Below are positions 40,369 to 48,544 of a DNA stretch of 64,000 nt, piece by piece. The DNA lies in assembly GCA_002350845.1 (NCBI GenBank), contig DEFL01000076.1:1-64000 (forward strand). The letters run 5' to 3'. Source of the DNA: Christensenella sp. UBA2853 (GTDB lineage Bacteria > Bacillota > Clostridia > Christensenellales > Aristaeellaceae). Positions within the stretch are counted from its first letter, which is position 1. Every line of letters begins with the position of its first letter. Made by a program: the position numbers and the translations under genes. A model generated the notes under the pieces. That model searched no databases. It was not told where the DNA came from and saw only the letters and a program-made list of their open reading frames with translations.

Positions 40369-41871
40369 ATGCGAAAAACAGTGTGTGTTCTCCTTTTGCT
40401 TGCAGTTGTCTCTTTGCTTTTCGTGACGTCTGCTGCGGAGGAGGCAGATGAAACCTCGGTCTATCTAGAGAAAACCTCTGTCGAAATGACAGTGGGCGGA
40501 TACGGATGGCTGCGGTCGGGCCTTCAGAACCGGAAGCCCGGGGTCAAAATGACGTCCCTGACCTGGGAGTCGACGGACGAGCAGGTTGTGACGATTGATG
40601 ATGAGTCAAAATATGTCGCGGTCGGCCGCGGACAGGCCCAGCTTATCCGCCGGATCAAAACCAATGACGGCAAAGAGTATGTCGGTGTGTGTGATGTCCG
40701 GGTCGTCATCCCTGTGGAGGAAGTGGTCTGTGATGTGCAGTCTCTCGTCCTTATCGCAGGCAAGGATGCACCGCTGCCGGATGTCCGCGTGCTCCCTGAG
40801 GAAGCGGATGTGCGTGCCTGCACATGGACCAGCAGTCATCCGGAGATCGTCTCTGTGGAGAACGGAAGAATTGCAGCGCATGCAGCGGGCAAAGCAGTTC
40901 TGACAGCGACAAGCGACGAGCGGATTGAGAAGAGAAGGCTGCGGACGGCGTCTGTCCAGGTCACGGTGATTCCGGCTGTGGAAAGCCTGAAGGTGAACGG
41001 GGCTGACCAGGTGTTTCGCCTCGAAGCAGGCGTGCGCAACGCGCTTTCCCTTGAGGTTCTGCCGCAGGGAACGACCATGGAAGCGCTGCACTTTGAATCA
41101 TCCGACGAGCAGATCGTGACGGTGGGCACGGACGGTGTGATGCTGGGGCATGCGGCCGGAAAAGCGGTCATCACCGTCTGGACGGACCAGACCGCTTCGG
41201 GTGAAAAACTGCAGGCGTCACTGGAAGTGGAAGTGTACCGGAAGATTGAGAGAATTTCACTCTCGCCCAATCCATATGTCGCCTTCCGGGGACAGACAGT
41301 CACGCTGACACCTGTGATTACGCCCGCGGATGCGGACATCTCCGGACTGTCCGTCTCCTGGACCAGTGATAATCCCTATGTCGCAGGGGTATACGGCATC
41401 AGTCTTTCTGCTGAAGTCGAGTGCCGCCAGGTCGGGCAGAGCAAAATTACGGTGCGCGCCGAGGACGGAAGCCGAAAGCGCGGGTCTGTGCACTTTCGGG
41501 TAGAGCCGACGGTGCCGGTCACCATCCGGAATGCAAAGGCGGAAAAACAGGGCGACAGCATGAGTCTGGCCCTGGAGCTGAAAAACCGGATGCGTGAAAC
41601 CGCGGTTCGGGAAGTGAGCTTCCATCTGGACATAAAAGACGGGGAGGGAGCCCTTCTCTCCTCCCGCACCGCTTCGCTCGCGGTGCATATTCCGCCGCCC
41701 CGAAGGGGATTTTACACACTTCCGCTGAATGCCGAGGAGATCCCGGAGGCAGCAGTGACTGTGGAAATCCGCATTGTGGAGATTGCGTATCCGAGAGGGG
41801 AATACGCGATTCCCGAAGAGCTGCAGAGCGTACTGGAAATACCACTGAAACAGGAAGCATCAGATCAGTAA
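40369..41871 (+). CDS. Secreted protein with several bacterial Ig-like (Big2) domains
   Basis: A 500-residue exported protein. The signal peptide spans 1-23. Four tandem Ig-like Big2 modules occupy about 28-385, recognisable by repeated W-(E/T)-S-(T/S)-(D/H)-(E)-x-x-V-(T/S)-(I/V) segments: WESTDEQVVTIDDE, WTSSHPEIVSVENG, FESSDEQIVTVGTD, WTSDNPYVAGVYG, each followed by an A-G-(K)-A-x-(I/L)-(T) strand. The last part (about 390-500) is a different beta domain with FHLDIKDGEGALLSS. No sorting motif is visible. Big2 proteins usually bind surface polymers or mediate adhesion. It is monocistronic with a terminator after the stop. ATG 40369 gives the proper signal peptide. Confidence 0.85.
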   Translation: MRKTVCVLLLLAVVSLLFVTSAAEEADETSVYLEKTSVEMTVGGYGWLRSGLQNRKPGVKMTSLTWESTDEQVVTIDDESKYVAVGRGQAQLIRRIKTNDGKEYVGVCDVRVVIPVEEVVCDVQSLVLIAGKDAPLPDVRVLPEEADVRACTWTSSHPEIVSVENGRIAAHAAGKAVLTATSDERIEKRRLRTASVQVTVIPAVESLKVNGADQVFRLEAGVRNALSLEVLPQGTTMEALHFESSDEQIVTVGTDGVMLGHAAGKAVITVWTDQTASGEKLQASLEVEVYRKIERISLSPNPYVAFRGQTVTLTPVITPADADISGLSVSWTSDNPYVAGVYGISLSAEVECRQVGQSKITVRAEDGSRKRGSVHFRVEPTVPVTIRNAKAEKQGDSMSLALELKNRMRETAVREVSFHLDIKDGEGALLSSRTASLAVHIPPPRRGFYTLPLNAEEIPEAAVTVEIRIVEIAYPRGEYAIPEELQSVLEIPLKQEASDQ

Positions 41872-41875
41872 ACCT

Positions 41876-41914
41876 GAAAACCGGGCTGTGCAGCAAAAAT
41901 GCACCCCGGTTTTC
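41876..41914 (+). terminator. Rho-independent terminator after the Big2 gene
   Basis: GAAAACCGGG pairs with CCCGGTTTTC around an inner TGTGCAGCAAAAATGCA loop. It overlaps the 5' side of the next gene's leader. Confidence 0.75.
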
Positions 41915-41998
41915 TGCGTGTGCAGTGCATTGAACAGAAGAGGACTGCGTGATATCATGACAGACAGATCAGAACGGACAGGAAGGCAGGAAAACACA

Positions 41999-42796
41999 AT
42001 GGCAGCGAAAACCATTCTTGTGACGGGCCCCAACGGGTTTGTCGGAGCGAGAATCATGGATGCCCTCAGCGGGGCAGTCGCGTCTCCTTCCCTGCGCGAA
42101 GCGGACGGGGAGAGCGTGAAGCGGCTGATGGATACCGTCCAGCCGGATCTCATCATTCATACCGCAGCGATGTCGGACATCGGATGCTGCGCAAAGGATC
42201 CGGAGGGTTCTTACCGGGCCAACGTGACGCTCCCGGTTCTTCTGGCAGGATGCGGCGTGAAAACGGTCATTTTCAGCACAGACCAGGTGTACAGCGGATG
42301 CCGGGAGGAAGGACCGTACCGCGAGGATACGGTGTGTCCTGCCAACCTGTATGCGGAACATAAGATTGAGATGGAAAAGAGAACCCTGGATATCAATCCG
42401 GATACCGTGCTTCTCAGGGCCACCTGGATGTATGATATGCCAAGATACGGAAGCCCGAACCGGGGGAATTTCCTGGTCAGCATGCTCAGGGAAAAAGAGA
42501 TCACCCTGTCGTTTGCCCAGCGGCGGGCCGTGACCTATGTGCGGGAAGTGGCAGCGCTCATTTCCCGGGCGGCAGAGCTTCCGGGCGGAATCTACAACTA
42601 CGGAAGTGAAAATGACCTGACCATGGAGGAGACTGCGCTGTGGCTGAAGGAGACCCTTGCACTGCCCATCGAAATTCGGGATGCGGGCCCCAGACACAAC
42701 CTGTGGATGGACTGCTCAAAGCTCAGGGAACACGGCATCTGCTTTCACAGTACCATCGAAGGTCTCAAAACATGCATTGAGGACTACAGTCTGTAA
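41999..42796 (+). CDS. RmlD-like NAD(P)-dependent sugar epimerase/reductase (SDR)
   Basis: A 265-residue extended short-chain dehydrogenase/reductase. The dinucleotide loop is VTGPNGFVGAR (about 7-17); IIHTAAMSDIGCCAKDPEGSYRANV is the RmlD-type active-site entry, and FSTDQVYSG with YAEHK supplies the Ser/Thr-Tyr-Lys catalytic triad. dTDP-4-keto-sugar reductases and related epimerases have this shape. Cytoplasmic. ATG 41999, nine bases after GGCAGGAAA, is preferred over the two earlier in-frame starts (41957 and 41888). It is not in a polysaccharide cluster, so the sugar substrate is unknown. Confidence 0.83.
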   Translation: MAAKTILVTGPNGFVGARIMDALSGAVASPSLREADGESVKRLMDTVQPDLIIHTAAMSDIGCCAKDPEGSYRANVTLPVLLAGCGVKTVIFSTDQVYSGCREEGPYREDTVCPANLYAEHKIEMEKRTLDINPDTVLLRATWMYDMPRYGSPNRGNFLVSMLREKEITLSFAQRRAVTYVREVAALISRAAELPGGIYNYGSENDLTMEETALWLKETLALPIEIRDAGPRHNLWMDCSKLREHGICFHSTIEGLKTCIEDYSL

Positions 42797-42801
42797 AACT
42801 T

Positions 42802-42826
42802 CGTCTCCTTCGGGAGACGTTTTTTT
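42802..42826 (+). terminator. Rho-independent terminator after the RmlD-like gene
   Basis: CGTCTCC pairs with GGAGACG over a TTCG tetraloop, followed by seven T residues. Confidence 0.95.
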
Positions 42827-42870
42827 AATATTATTCTAACAGTCTGTAAGCAGTATCTTAACAATCTTTC

Positions 42871-42879
42871 TGCTAGAAT
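42871..42879 (+). promoter_or_regulatory. Extended -10 promoter of the helical secreted protein
   Basis: TGCTAGAAT is an extended -10 (TGN-TAGAAT), 46 bases before the ATG. No clear -35 hexamer is present. Confidence 0.5.
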
Positions 42880-42924
42880 ACAGTTGCCGGCAGGAACCGG
42901 CAGAAGAAAAGAGGATGAGTCAAA

Positions 42925-43695
42925 ATGAAAAGAATTACAGCGGCCGTATTGGCCATGATCATGAGTGTAACCCTAGCGTTTGGAGCTTTTGCAGAAACGG
43001 CGGAAACCGGTTCGGAAGTGCCTTCTGAGCAGGTGAACGAAACCCTGGAGATAGAAGAGGAAGACGAGAACGCCTTCCTGACATGGCTCAGAGAGGGTGC
43101 GAACCTGATTTCAGAACATGCAGCAGAAGGATGGGACATGGCTTCCGAAGCCGTGAAAGCCGGATGGGAGGAGGCTTCCCAGGCTGTGACAAGCGGCATG
43201 GAATGGCTCCAGGAAAAAAGCACGGAATGGCTCGCTGAGGCGGAAGCCTATATGAAGGAACATGAGTGGGACCGGAAAGTGCAGGACGCGTGGGAAACAC
43301 TCAAAAAAGGTGCAGCCAAAACCGGAGAGATTGCGGCCGACAAGCTGGCTGAAGCATATCAGACAGTGCATGACTGGGTCTGGGAAAACAGCGAAGAGGT
43401 CAATGAAGACATCGCTGAGGCTGTCGACAGTCTTGGCGAAGCCGCAGGTGTTGCCCAGGCCAGTGCTTCGTCCTGGTGCAGAACCATGGAAGAATTCATG
43501 GAGGAAAAGCAGGATCTTGTCACCGAAGAGGTGAAAGAGGCCATGGACGTGATCCGGGAGTACGCCCGGGACGCGGAATCAGTCACTGCGGAAAAGCTGG
43601 AGGAAGCCAGCCAGACGGTCCAGACATGGCTGGAGAGCGTCGGTGAAGAGTCGGACGCTGAGAACGTGCCGATGGAGGAATCCAAAACGGAGTAA
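42925..43695 (+). CDS. Secreted alpha-helical, acidic protein of unknown function
   Basis: A 256-residue exported protein. A signal peptide (1-23, cleavage near AFA-E) leads to a Glu-rich segment (about 26-48), then to about 190 residues that are almost entirely amphipathic helix. W recurs with loose 11- and 22-residue spacing (WLREGANLISEHAAEGWDMA, WEEASQAVTSGMEWL, WETLKKGAAK), the pattern of apolipoprotein- or LEA-like helical repeats. A single Cys (in SWCRTM) could form a disulfide dimer. There are no known catalytic motifs. It could be an envelope-associated lipid- or membrane-binding protein. It is monocistronic. Confidence 0.7.
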   Translation: MKRITAAVLAMIMSVTLAFGAFAETAETGSEVPSEQVNETLEIEEEDENAFLTWLREGANLISEHAAEGWDMASEAVKAGWEEASQAVTSGMEWLQEKSTEWLAEAEAYMKEHEWDRKVQDAWETLKKGAAKTGEIAADKLAEAYQTVHDWVWENSEEVNEDIAEAVDSLGEAAGVAQASASSWCRTMEEFMEEKQDLVTEEVKEAMDVIREYARDAESVTAEKLEEASQTVQTWLESVGEESDAENVPMEESKTE

Positions 43696-43708
43696 TCCGT
43701 ATGTCCGC

Positions 43709-43737
43709 TTGCCGCTCCTTTCGTTCCATGATATGAT
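43709..43737 (+). promoter_or_regulatory. Promoter of the deoxyribonucleotidase gene, inside an inverted repeat
   Basis: TTGCCG (43709-43714) and TATGAT (43732-43737) are 17 bases apart. A near-perfect inverted repeat with arms CCTTTCGTTCCATGA (43717-43731) and TCATGAAACGAAGG (43743-43756) brackets the -10 and start region, so a repressor could bind there. Confidence 0.7.
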
Positions 43738-43767
43738 GCATGTCATGAAACGAAGGGAAGGTGCCGT

Positions 43768-44313
43768 ATGATCATTCTTGTGGACATGGATGATACCATT
43801 GAACAGCTGCTCAGGGCCTGGGTAAACAGGGTCAATAAAAAGTATGGGCGGCAGGTCACGGTGGATGAAGTGACCGACTGGAATGTCGCAGCACCCTATC
43901 CGGGACTGACCCGGAAGCAGGTGTATGACGTGATTTCAGAGAAGGGCTTCTGGAAAACCGTTGAGCCGATGCCCGGCGCAGCAGAGGCACTGAAACACTT
44001 TATGGATGCCGGGCATGAAGTCTATATCGTGACGGCGACCAACCGCGAGCATCTGCAGGAAAAAATGGATGAAGTCCTGTTTCGGTATTTCCCTTTTCTG
44101 ACGTGGGATCAGGTGATTGTGACAACCCGGAAACAGCTCATCCGCGGTGATGTGCTCATCGATGACGGAATCCACAACCTGGAGGGCGGGAATTACAGAA
44201 AAATCCTGTTTACAGCGCCGCACAATCGCTATTATGATGCCGCGGCGCACGATATGATCCGGGTGAACAGCTGGGAGGAAATTGTGCCTGTCATTGATGC
44301 CATGGGCATCTGA
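43768..44313 (+). CDS. 5'(3')-deoxyribonucleotidase-type HAD phosphatase
   Basis: A 181-residue protein of the NT5C family (HAD). The nucleophile motif is VDMDDTIEQ (5-13), with Asp6/Asp8 as nucleophile and acid; motif II is YIVTATNREH (about 89-98) and motif IV is VLIDDGIHNLEGG. Such enzymes dephosphorylate deoxyribonucleoside monophosphates to balance dNTP pools. It is cytoplasmic, with GGGAAGG upstream, and stands alone with a following hairpin. The exact nucleotide is not defined. Confidence 0.87.
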   Translation: MIILVDMDDTIEQLLRAWVNRVNKKYGRQVTVDEVTDWNVAAPYPGLTRKQVYDVISEKGFWKTVEPMPGAAEALKHFMDAGHEVYIVTATNREHLQEKMDEVLFRYFPFLTWDQVIVTTRKQLIRGDVLIDDGIHNLEGGNYRKILFTAPHNRYYDAAAHDMIRVNSWEEIVPVIDAMGI

Positions 44314-44322
44314 ATCATCTGT

Positions 44323-44367
44323 ACAGAAGGGACAGCAGAAACACAGTGTTCTGCCTGTCCCTTCTGT
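44323..44367 (+). terminator. Hairpin after the deoxyribonucleotidase gene
   Basis: ACAGAAGGGACAGCAGAA pairs with TTCTGCCTGTCCCTTCTGT with one bulge, but no T tract follows. It may slow or stabilise transcript ends rather than terminate on its own. Confidence 0.5.
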
Positions 44368-44398
44368 CGTTGACAGCGGCAGGCAGGTGGATTAACCG

Positions 44399-44427
44399 TT
44401 GACCGATGAACAGAGGTGTGATATAGT
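44399..44427 (+). promoter_or_regulatory. Sigma-70 promoter of the attenuated leader before the response regulator
   Basis: TTGACC (44399-44404) and TATAGT (44422-44427) are 17 bases apart. Transcription would start near 44434. Confidence 0.8.
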
Positions 44428-44433
44428 CACGTT

Positions 44434-44512
44434 GCCGAAGATCAGGCAAGCGCCCGGAAACGGACACGATGGGAAGCAGAGTGAAGTCATTCAGCCGGAT
44501 GACTTATTTTTT
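44434..44512 (+). ncRNA. Short leader transcript or attenuated RNA upstream of the response regulator
   Basis: From the predicted start to the T tract at 44507-44512 the RNA would be about 79 bases. It ends in a 7-bp stem (AAGTCAT/ATGACTT) with an eight-base loop, followed by ATTTTTT. The internal sequence is not like any riboswitch I recognise, so it could be a leader with an alternative fold or an independent small RNA. Confidence 0.45.
44484..44512 (+). terminator. Attenuator-type terminator in the response-regulator leader
   Basis: AAGTCAT pairs with ATGACTT over an eight-base loop, followed by ATTTTTT. It lies 100 bases upstream of the coding start. Confidence 0.75.
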
Positions 44513-44522
44513 CAGGGATGGA

Positions 44523-44536
44523 TTAGCCATACCTAA
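44523..44536. promoter_or_regulatory. DtxR-like half palindrome TTAG-N6-CTAA
   Basis: TTAGCCATACCTAA has the TTAG/CTAA ends of DtxR/IdeR-type metal boxes, with six bases between. It lies between the attenuator and the response-regulator gene. A related site with wider spacing precedes feoA. Confidence 0.4.
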
Positions 44537-44611
44537 CCAAATAAGGGTACGAAACTGCAGTCTGAGGAAGATGAGGGAGCAAGACTTTCTCCGGTAAAGG
44601 GGGATCGGTTC

Positions 44612-45319
44612 GTGAAAACCATTCTGATGATCGAAGGGGAAAAAAAGACCGCGGAACTGACCAGGGATTACCTGGAAGCGGCCGGATATGATGTGACGAT
44701 CTGCGAAAACGGAACAGACGGGCTCAGGATGGCAGAAGAGCAGAACTATGACCTTCTGATGCTGAATGCCGTGCTGCCGGATACAGACGGGTTCTGTCTC
44801 TGCCGGACCCTTCGGAAAACACAGGACCAGCCGATTCTGATGCTCTCTGAAAACGGCAGCGAAGCCGATGCCGTCCGCGGACTGGGTGTCGGTGCAGATG
44901 ACTATATCACCCTGCCGTTTCGTCCCTCTGAAATGACAGCCCGTGTGCAGGCGCATCTGAGAATGGTGGAAAGACTCGCCGGGAAGGCGGGCAAGAAAAA
45001 GAAACCCGTTGAAAAGATTGAGTCCGGCACGCTGGCGATTCTTCTTCCGTACCATGAAGTCCAGGTGAAAGGCGAGACGGTCAGTCTGACGAGCAAGGAA
45101 TATGATCTCCTGCTGTTTCTTGCCTCAAACCCGGGCGTGGTGTTTTCAAGGGAAACACTCTTTGAGCAGGTCTGGGGTATGGAGAATGTCGGAGATCCGG
45201 CCACGGTGACGGTTCACATCAACCGCCTGAGGGAAAAAATAGAGGAGAATCCCTCTCAGCCGCAGTTGATTCAGACGGTCTGGGGCTCAGGGTATCGGTT
45301 CAGGAAACAACAGCTTTAG
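44612..45319 (+). CDS. OmpR-family response regulator with degenerate receiver domain
   Basis: A 235-residue protein starting at GTG. Receiver domain 1-120, winged-helix DNA-binding domain about 138-233 (LTSKEYDLLLFLASNPGVVFSRETL, then VTVHINRLREKIE and the GYRF end). The receiver lacks key residues: the phosphorylated Asp is N52 (LLMLNAVLP), one acidic-pocket residue is G9, and the invariant Lys after the beta-5 strand is L101 (ITLPF). It should therefore not be phosphorylated in the usual way and may sense something else or act constitutively. No histidine kinase gene is nearby. It lies between two DtxR-like palindromes and directly upstream of the feo operon, so an iron link is possible. 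Confidence 0.87.
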   Translation: MKTILMIEGEKKTAELTRDYLEAAGYDVTICENGTDGLRMAEEQNYDLLMLNAVLPDTDGFCLCRTLRKTQDQPILMLSENGSEADAVRGLGVGADDYITLPFRPSEMTARVQAHLRMVERLAGKAGKKKKPVEKIESGTLAILLPYHEVQVKGETVSLTSKEYDLLLFLASNPGVVFSRETLFEQVWGMENVGDPATVTVHINRLREKIEENPSQPQLIQTVWGSGYRFRKQQL

Positions 45320-45378
45320 AAAATATTTAGATATTGTTCATATGATTGTTAGGAAACCATGGTAGGATAGGGACCGAG

Positions 45379-45396
45379 TTAGTTTACCATAACTAA
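45379..45396. promoter_or_regulatory. DtxR-like palindrome upstream of the feo operon
   Basis: TTAGTT-TACCAT-AACTAA is an inverted repeat with TTAG/CTAA ends and lies about 195 bases before the first feoA start. Such sites are typical of DtxR/IdeR-family iron repressors in Gram-positive bacteria. The repressor gene is not in the window. Confidence 0.55.
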
Positions 45397-45591
45397 TCCA
45401 GAAATGGAACAGGCTGACAATGAAACTCAGATCATCCCTTTCCTCTCCGTGGCTCCTTTTTTTCTGCCCGCTTTCCTGTCCGCATGCCGGAAGAAGCAGG
45501 AAACAGCAGTGTCATGCGCCGCAGACAGGATGCAGAGGTTCTGCAGTGCAGAACCGGGGACGGGAAGCAAAAGACAGGGAGGAGGGGTCCA

Positions 45592-45804
45592 GTGATTCCA
45601 CTGATTTATGCGACGGTTGGCGAAGAGGTGATTATCCGGAAAATCGGGGGAAGCCCTGAAGTCAAAAAACACCTGGAGAACCTCGGGTTTGTCGCCGGGG
45701 GCACCGTTACGCTGATTACCGCTCTGAACGGTAATCTGATTGTCAAGGTCAAGGAATCCCGGGTGGCGCTCAATGAAGAGCTTGCACGGAAGATCATGAT
45801 TTAA
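45592..45804 (+). CDS. feoA: FeoA domain protein, first copy
   Basis: A 70-residue cytoplasmic SH3-like protein. The FeoA pattern is clear: PEVKKHLENLGFVAGGTVTLI with the L-x-x-LGF-x-x-G motif, then GNLIVKVKESRVALNEELARKIMI. FeoA interacts with FeoB to support ferrous iron uptake. I chose the GTG at 45592, which has GGGAGGAGGGG just upstream; the earlier ATG 45484 has no support. A second feoA gene follows after 14 bases, and feoB 18 bases after that. Confidence 0.9.
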   Translation: MIPLIYATVGEEVIIRKIGGSPEVKKHLENLGFVAGGTVTLITALNGNLIVKVKESRVALNEELARKIMI

Positions 45805-45818
45805 GGGAGGCATGGAAT

Positions 45819-46040
45819 ATGCGCACACTGAAAGATGTTCAGATCGGGGAGTCGGCCAGAGTGGTCAAAATTCATGGAGAAGGCGCCATCAAGCGCAGGA
45901 TCATGGATATGGGAATCACAAAGGGCATCGAGATTTATGTCAGAAAAGTGGCTCCGCTCGGCGACCCGGTTGAGATCACCGTCCGCGGATACGAGCTTTC
46001 ACTCCGCAAGGCAGACGCTGAAAGCATTGAAGTTGAGTAA
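45819..46040 (+). CDS. feoA: FeoA domain protein, second copy
   Basis: A 73-residue cytoplasmic protein with the FeoA signature: GESARVVKIHGEGAIKRRIMDMGITKGIEIYV, then PLGDPVEITVRGYELSLRKADAESIEVE, the last part being the conserved C-terminal strand (R-G-Y-x-L-S-L-R). Two tandem FeoA genes before feoB are common in Clostridia. GGGAGG precedes the start. Spacing to feoB is 18 bases. Confidence 0.93.
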   Translation: MRTLKDVQIGESARVVKIHGEGAIKRRIMDMGITKGIEIYVRKVAPLGDPVEITVRGYELSLRKADAESIEVE

Positions 46041-46058
46041 AGAAAGAAGGAGCCTGGA

Positions 46059-48518
46059 ATGAGTATCAGAATTGCGCTTGCGGGGAATCCCAACTGCGGC
46101 AAAACAACCCTGTTCAATGCACTGACAGGATCCAATCAGTTTGTCGGCAACTGGCCGGGCGTCACGGTGGAAAAAAAGGAAGGCAGACTGAAGAAGCATG
46201 ATGACATCGTCATCACGGACCTGCCGGGTATTTACAGCCTGTCTCCCTATACGCTCGAAGAAGTGGTGGCAAGAAACTACCTGGTGGGAGAGCGTCCGGA
46301 TGCGATATTGAATATCGTGGACGGCACCAATCTTGAACGCAACCTCTATCTGACCACACAGCTCGTGGAACTGGGTATTCCGGTGGTTGTGGCGATCAAC
46401 ATGATGGATGTGGTGCGCAAGAACGGGGACAAGATCAACACCCAGGACCTCGCGCAGCAGCTGGGCTGCAGGATTGTGGAAATCTCCGCACTCAAGGGCA
46501 CCGGCGTGATGGAGGCAGCTGAGGTAGCCATTCAGGCGGCGAAAGAAACCAGAACGGTTCCGATGCACACCTTCTCCGGTCCTGTGGAACACGCCCTGGC
46601 GCATATTGAGGAAGCCGTGGTTCACGGCATGCCCGATGAGCAGCAGAGATGGTACGCCATCAAGGTGTTTGAGCGGGATGAAAAAGTCCTCGAGCAGTTG
46701 CATATTGAGCCTTCTCTCATGGAACACATTGAGAAGGACATCGCCGCGGCGGAAAAAGAACTGGATGATGACGCGGAAAGCATCATCACCAATGAACGCT
46801 ATGTCTACATCGCGAAAGTCATCAAGTCCTGCTACAGGAAGCATCACACCGGTTCCCTGAGCACTTCGGATAAAATCGACAAGGTGGTCACCAACCGCTG
46901 GCTGGGTCTGCCGATCTTCGCGCTGATCATGTTTGCTGTGTACTGGATTGCCATGGTCGGTGTCGGCACGCCTGCTACGGACTGGGCCAATGACGGTCTG
47001 TTCGGGGATGGCTGGCATCTGTTCGGAAACGGCACAGCGCAGTATGAAGAGGCCGCAGAGCGCTACGGAGACACCGAAGAAATCATCAGTGCCTTTGCAG
47101 AAACATACGGGGCGGAAATCGAAGAGGAAGACCCTGAGGCATACCTGCAGGCCTTGCTGGAGGCGGTGCCGGATGATGCCAAAGTAACCTATCTCACACA
47201 GGATGAGGAGACGCTGGCGGTCGAGGAGCATCCGGATACGGACAAGGAAACCCTGCGCACAGCGGTCGGTGAATATCTGAGCGTGGAGGAAGGGTACAAA
47301 TCCGAGATCGGCGCACCGGATCCTGCGGCATACGGAACCTGGGTGCCCGGCATTCCGACACTTCTGGAAGGTCTGCTGGACAGGATGCATACTGCTGAGT
47401 GGCTCAAGGGCCTGATTCTGGACGGTATTGTGGCCGGTGTCGGCGCGGTGCTGGGATTTGTTCCCCAGATGCTGGTGCTCTTCCTGCTTCTGGCGTTCCT
47501 GGAAGCCTGCGGTTATATGGCGCGTATTGCTTTCGTGCTGGACCGCATCTTCCGCAAGTTCGGTCTTTCGGGCAAGTCCTTCATCCCCATGCTGATCGGT
47601 ACAGGCTGCGGCGTGCCCGGCATCATGGCATCGCGTACCATTGAAAATGAACGCGATCGGCGCATGACGATCATGACCACGACCTTTATCCCCTGCAGCG
47701 CAAAGATTCCGTTCATCTCCATGATCGCAGGCGCCATTTTCGGCGGCTCTGCATGGGTTGCCACGAGTGCATACTTTATCGGCATGGCCGCCATTATCAT
47801 CAGCGGCATCATGCTCAAAAAGACCCGCCGGTTTGCCGGCAATCCTGCCCCGTTTGTCATGGAACTTCCCGCCTATCACTGGCCCACGGTCGGCAATGTG
47901 CTTCGTTCCATGTGGGAGCGCGGATGGAGCTTTATCAAGAAGGCCGGAACCATCATTCTTCTGTCCACGATTCTGGTCTGGTTCCTGAGCCGCTTCGGCT
48001 TTGCAGACGGCGGATTCCGCATGCTTTCCGAGGATGAGCTTGAGTGGTCGATCCTGGCAAAGGTCGGCAGCGCGATCGCATGGATCTTTGCTCCGCTGGG
48101 ATTCGGAAGCTGGCAGGCCACAGTGGCATCCATCACCGGGCTGATTGCCAAGGAGAACATCGTCGGCACGATGGGCATCCTGTATGGCGGCACGGCGGCT
48201 TATGCCAATCTGGCTCAGGCCTTTACAGGGCTTGCTGCCTATTCCTTCCTGGTGTTCAACCTCCTGTGCGCACCGTGCTTTGCGGCCATTGGCGCGATCA
48301 GGCGTGAGATGAACAATGCCGGCTGGACATGGTTTGCCATCGCCTGGCAGTGCGGTTTTGCCTATGCCGTATCCCTGATGATCTATCAGTTCGGCGGCCT
48401 GTTTACCGGGCATGTCCAGGTGATTGGGCTGATTGCTGCCGCGGCAGTGCTCTGCGCCATGGTTTACATGCTGTTCTTTAAAAAATATCAGGAAGCTGAG
48501 AAACTGACGACGAGATAA
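46059..48518 (+). CDS. feoB: Ferrous iron transporter FeoB
   Basis: An 819-residue inner-membrane Fe2+ transporter with an N-terminal GTPase. G1 is GNPNCGKTT (9-17), the G2 region is NWPGVTVEKKEG, G3 is DLPGIYSL and G4 is NMMD. After the GDI helical domain the membrane core begins near residue 280. An approximately 120-residue acidic insertion follows the first helix (about 305-430; YEEAAERYGDTEEIISAF and beyond), present in many Clostridial FeoB proteins. The Gate motifs LIGTGCGVPGIMASRTI (with the conserved Cys) and FIPCSAKIPFI are intact. AAGGAG precedes the ATG. A small Cys-rich partner follows. Confidence 0.97.
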   Translation: MSIRIALAGNPNCGKTTLFNALTGSNQFVGNWPGVTVEKKEGRLKKHDDIVITDLPGIYSLSPYTLEEVVARNYLVGERPDAILNIVDGTNLERNLYLTTQLVELGIPVVVAINMMDVVRKNGDKINTQDLAQQLGCRIVEISALKGTGVMEAAEVAIQAAKETRTVPMHTFSGPVEHALAHIEEAVVHGMPDEQQRWYAIKVFERDEKVLEQLHIEPSLMEHIEKDIAAAEKELDDDAESIITNERYVYIAKVIKSCYRKHHTGSLSTSDKIDKVVTNRWLGLPIFALIMFAVYWIAMVGVGTPATDWANDGLFGDGWHLFGNGTAQYEEAAERYGDTEEIISAFAETYGAEIEEEDPEAYLQALLEAVPDDAKVTYLTQDEETLAVEEHPDTDKETLRTAVGEYLSVEEGYKSEIGAPDPAAYGTWVPGIPTLLEGLLDRMHTAEWLKGLILDGIVAGVGAVLGFVPQMLVLFLLLAFLEACGYMARIAFVLDRIFRKFGLSGKSFIPMLIGTGCGVPGIMASRTIENERDRRMTIMTTTFIPCSAKIPFISMIAGAIFGGSAWVATSAYFIGMAAIIISGIMLKKTRRFAGNPAPFVMELPAYHWPTVGNVLRSMWERGWSFIKKAGTIILLSTILVWFLSRFGFADGGFRMLSEDELEWSILAKVGSAIAWIFAPLGFGSWQATVASITGLIAKENIVGTMGILYGGTAAYANLAQAFTGLAAYSFLVFNLLCAPCFAAIGAIRREMNNAGWTWFAIAWQCGFAYAVSLMIYQFGGLFTGHVQVIGLIAAAAVLCAMVYMLFFKKYQEAEKLTTR

Positions 48519-48544
48519 ACGCTTTTCTCAGACAGGTAATGCAT

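Noticed and set aside
44323..44367. Strong hairpin as a definite terminator
   Set aside because: No T tract follows on either strand, so it was kept only as a low-confidence hairpin.
45999..48413. An 800-codon open frame antisense to feoB
   Set aside because: It lies fully opposite a textbook FeoB, is rich in His, Gln, Arg and Cys with no domain pattern, and has no ribosome binding site. It is a codon-bias shadow.
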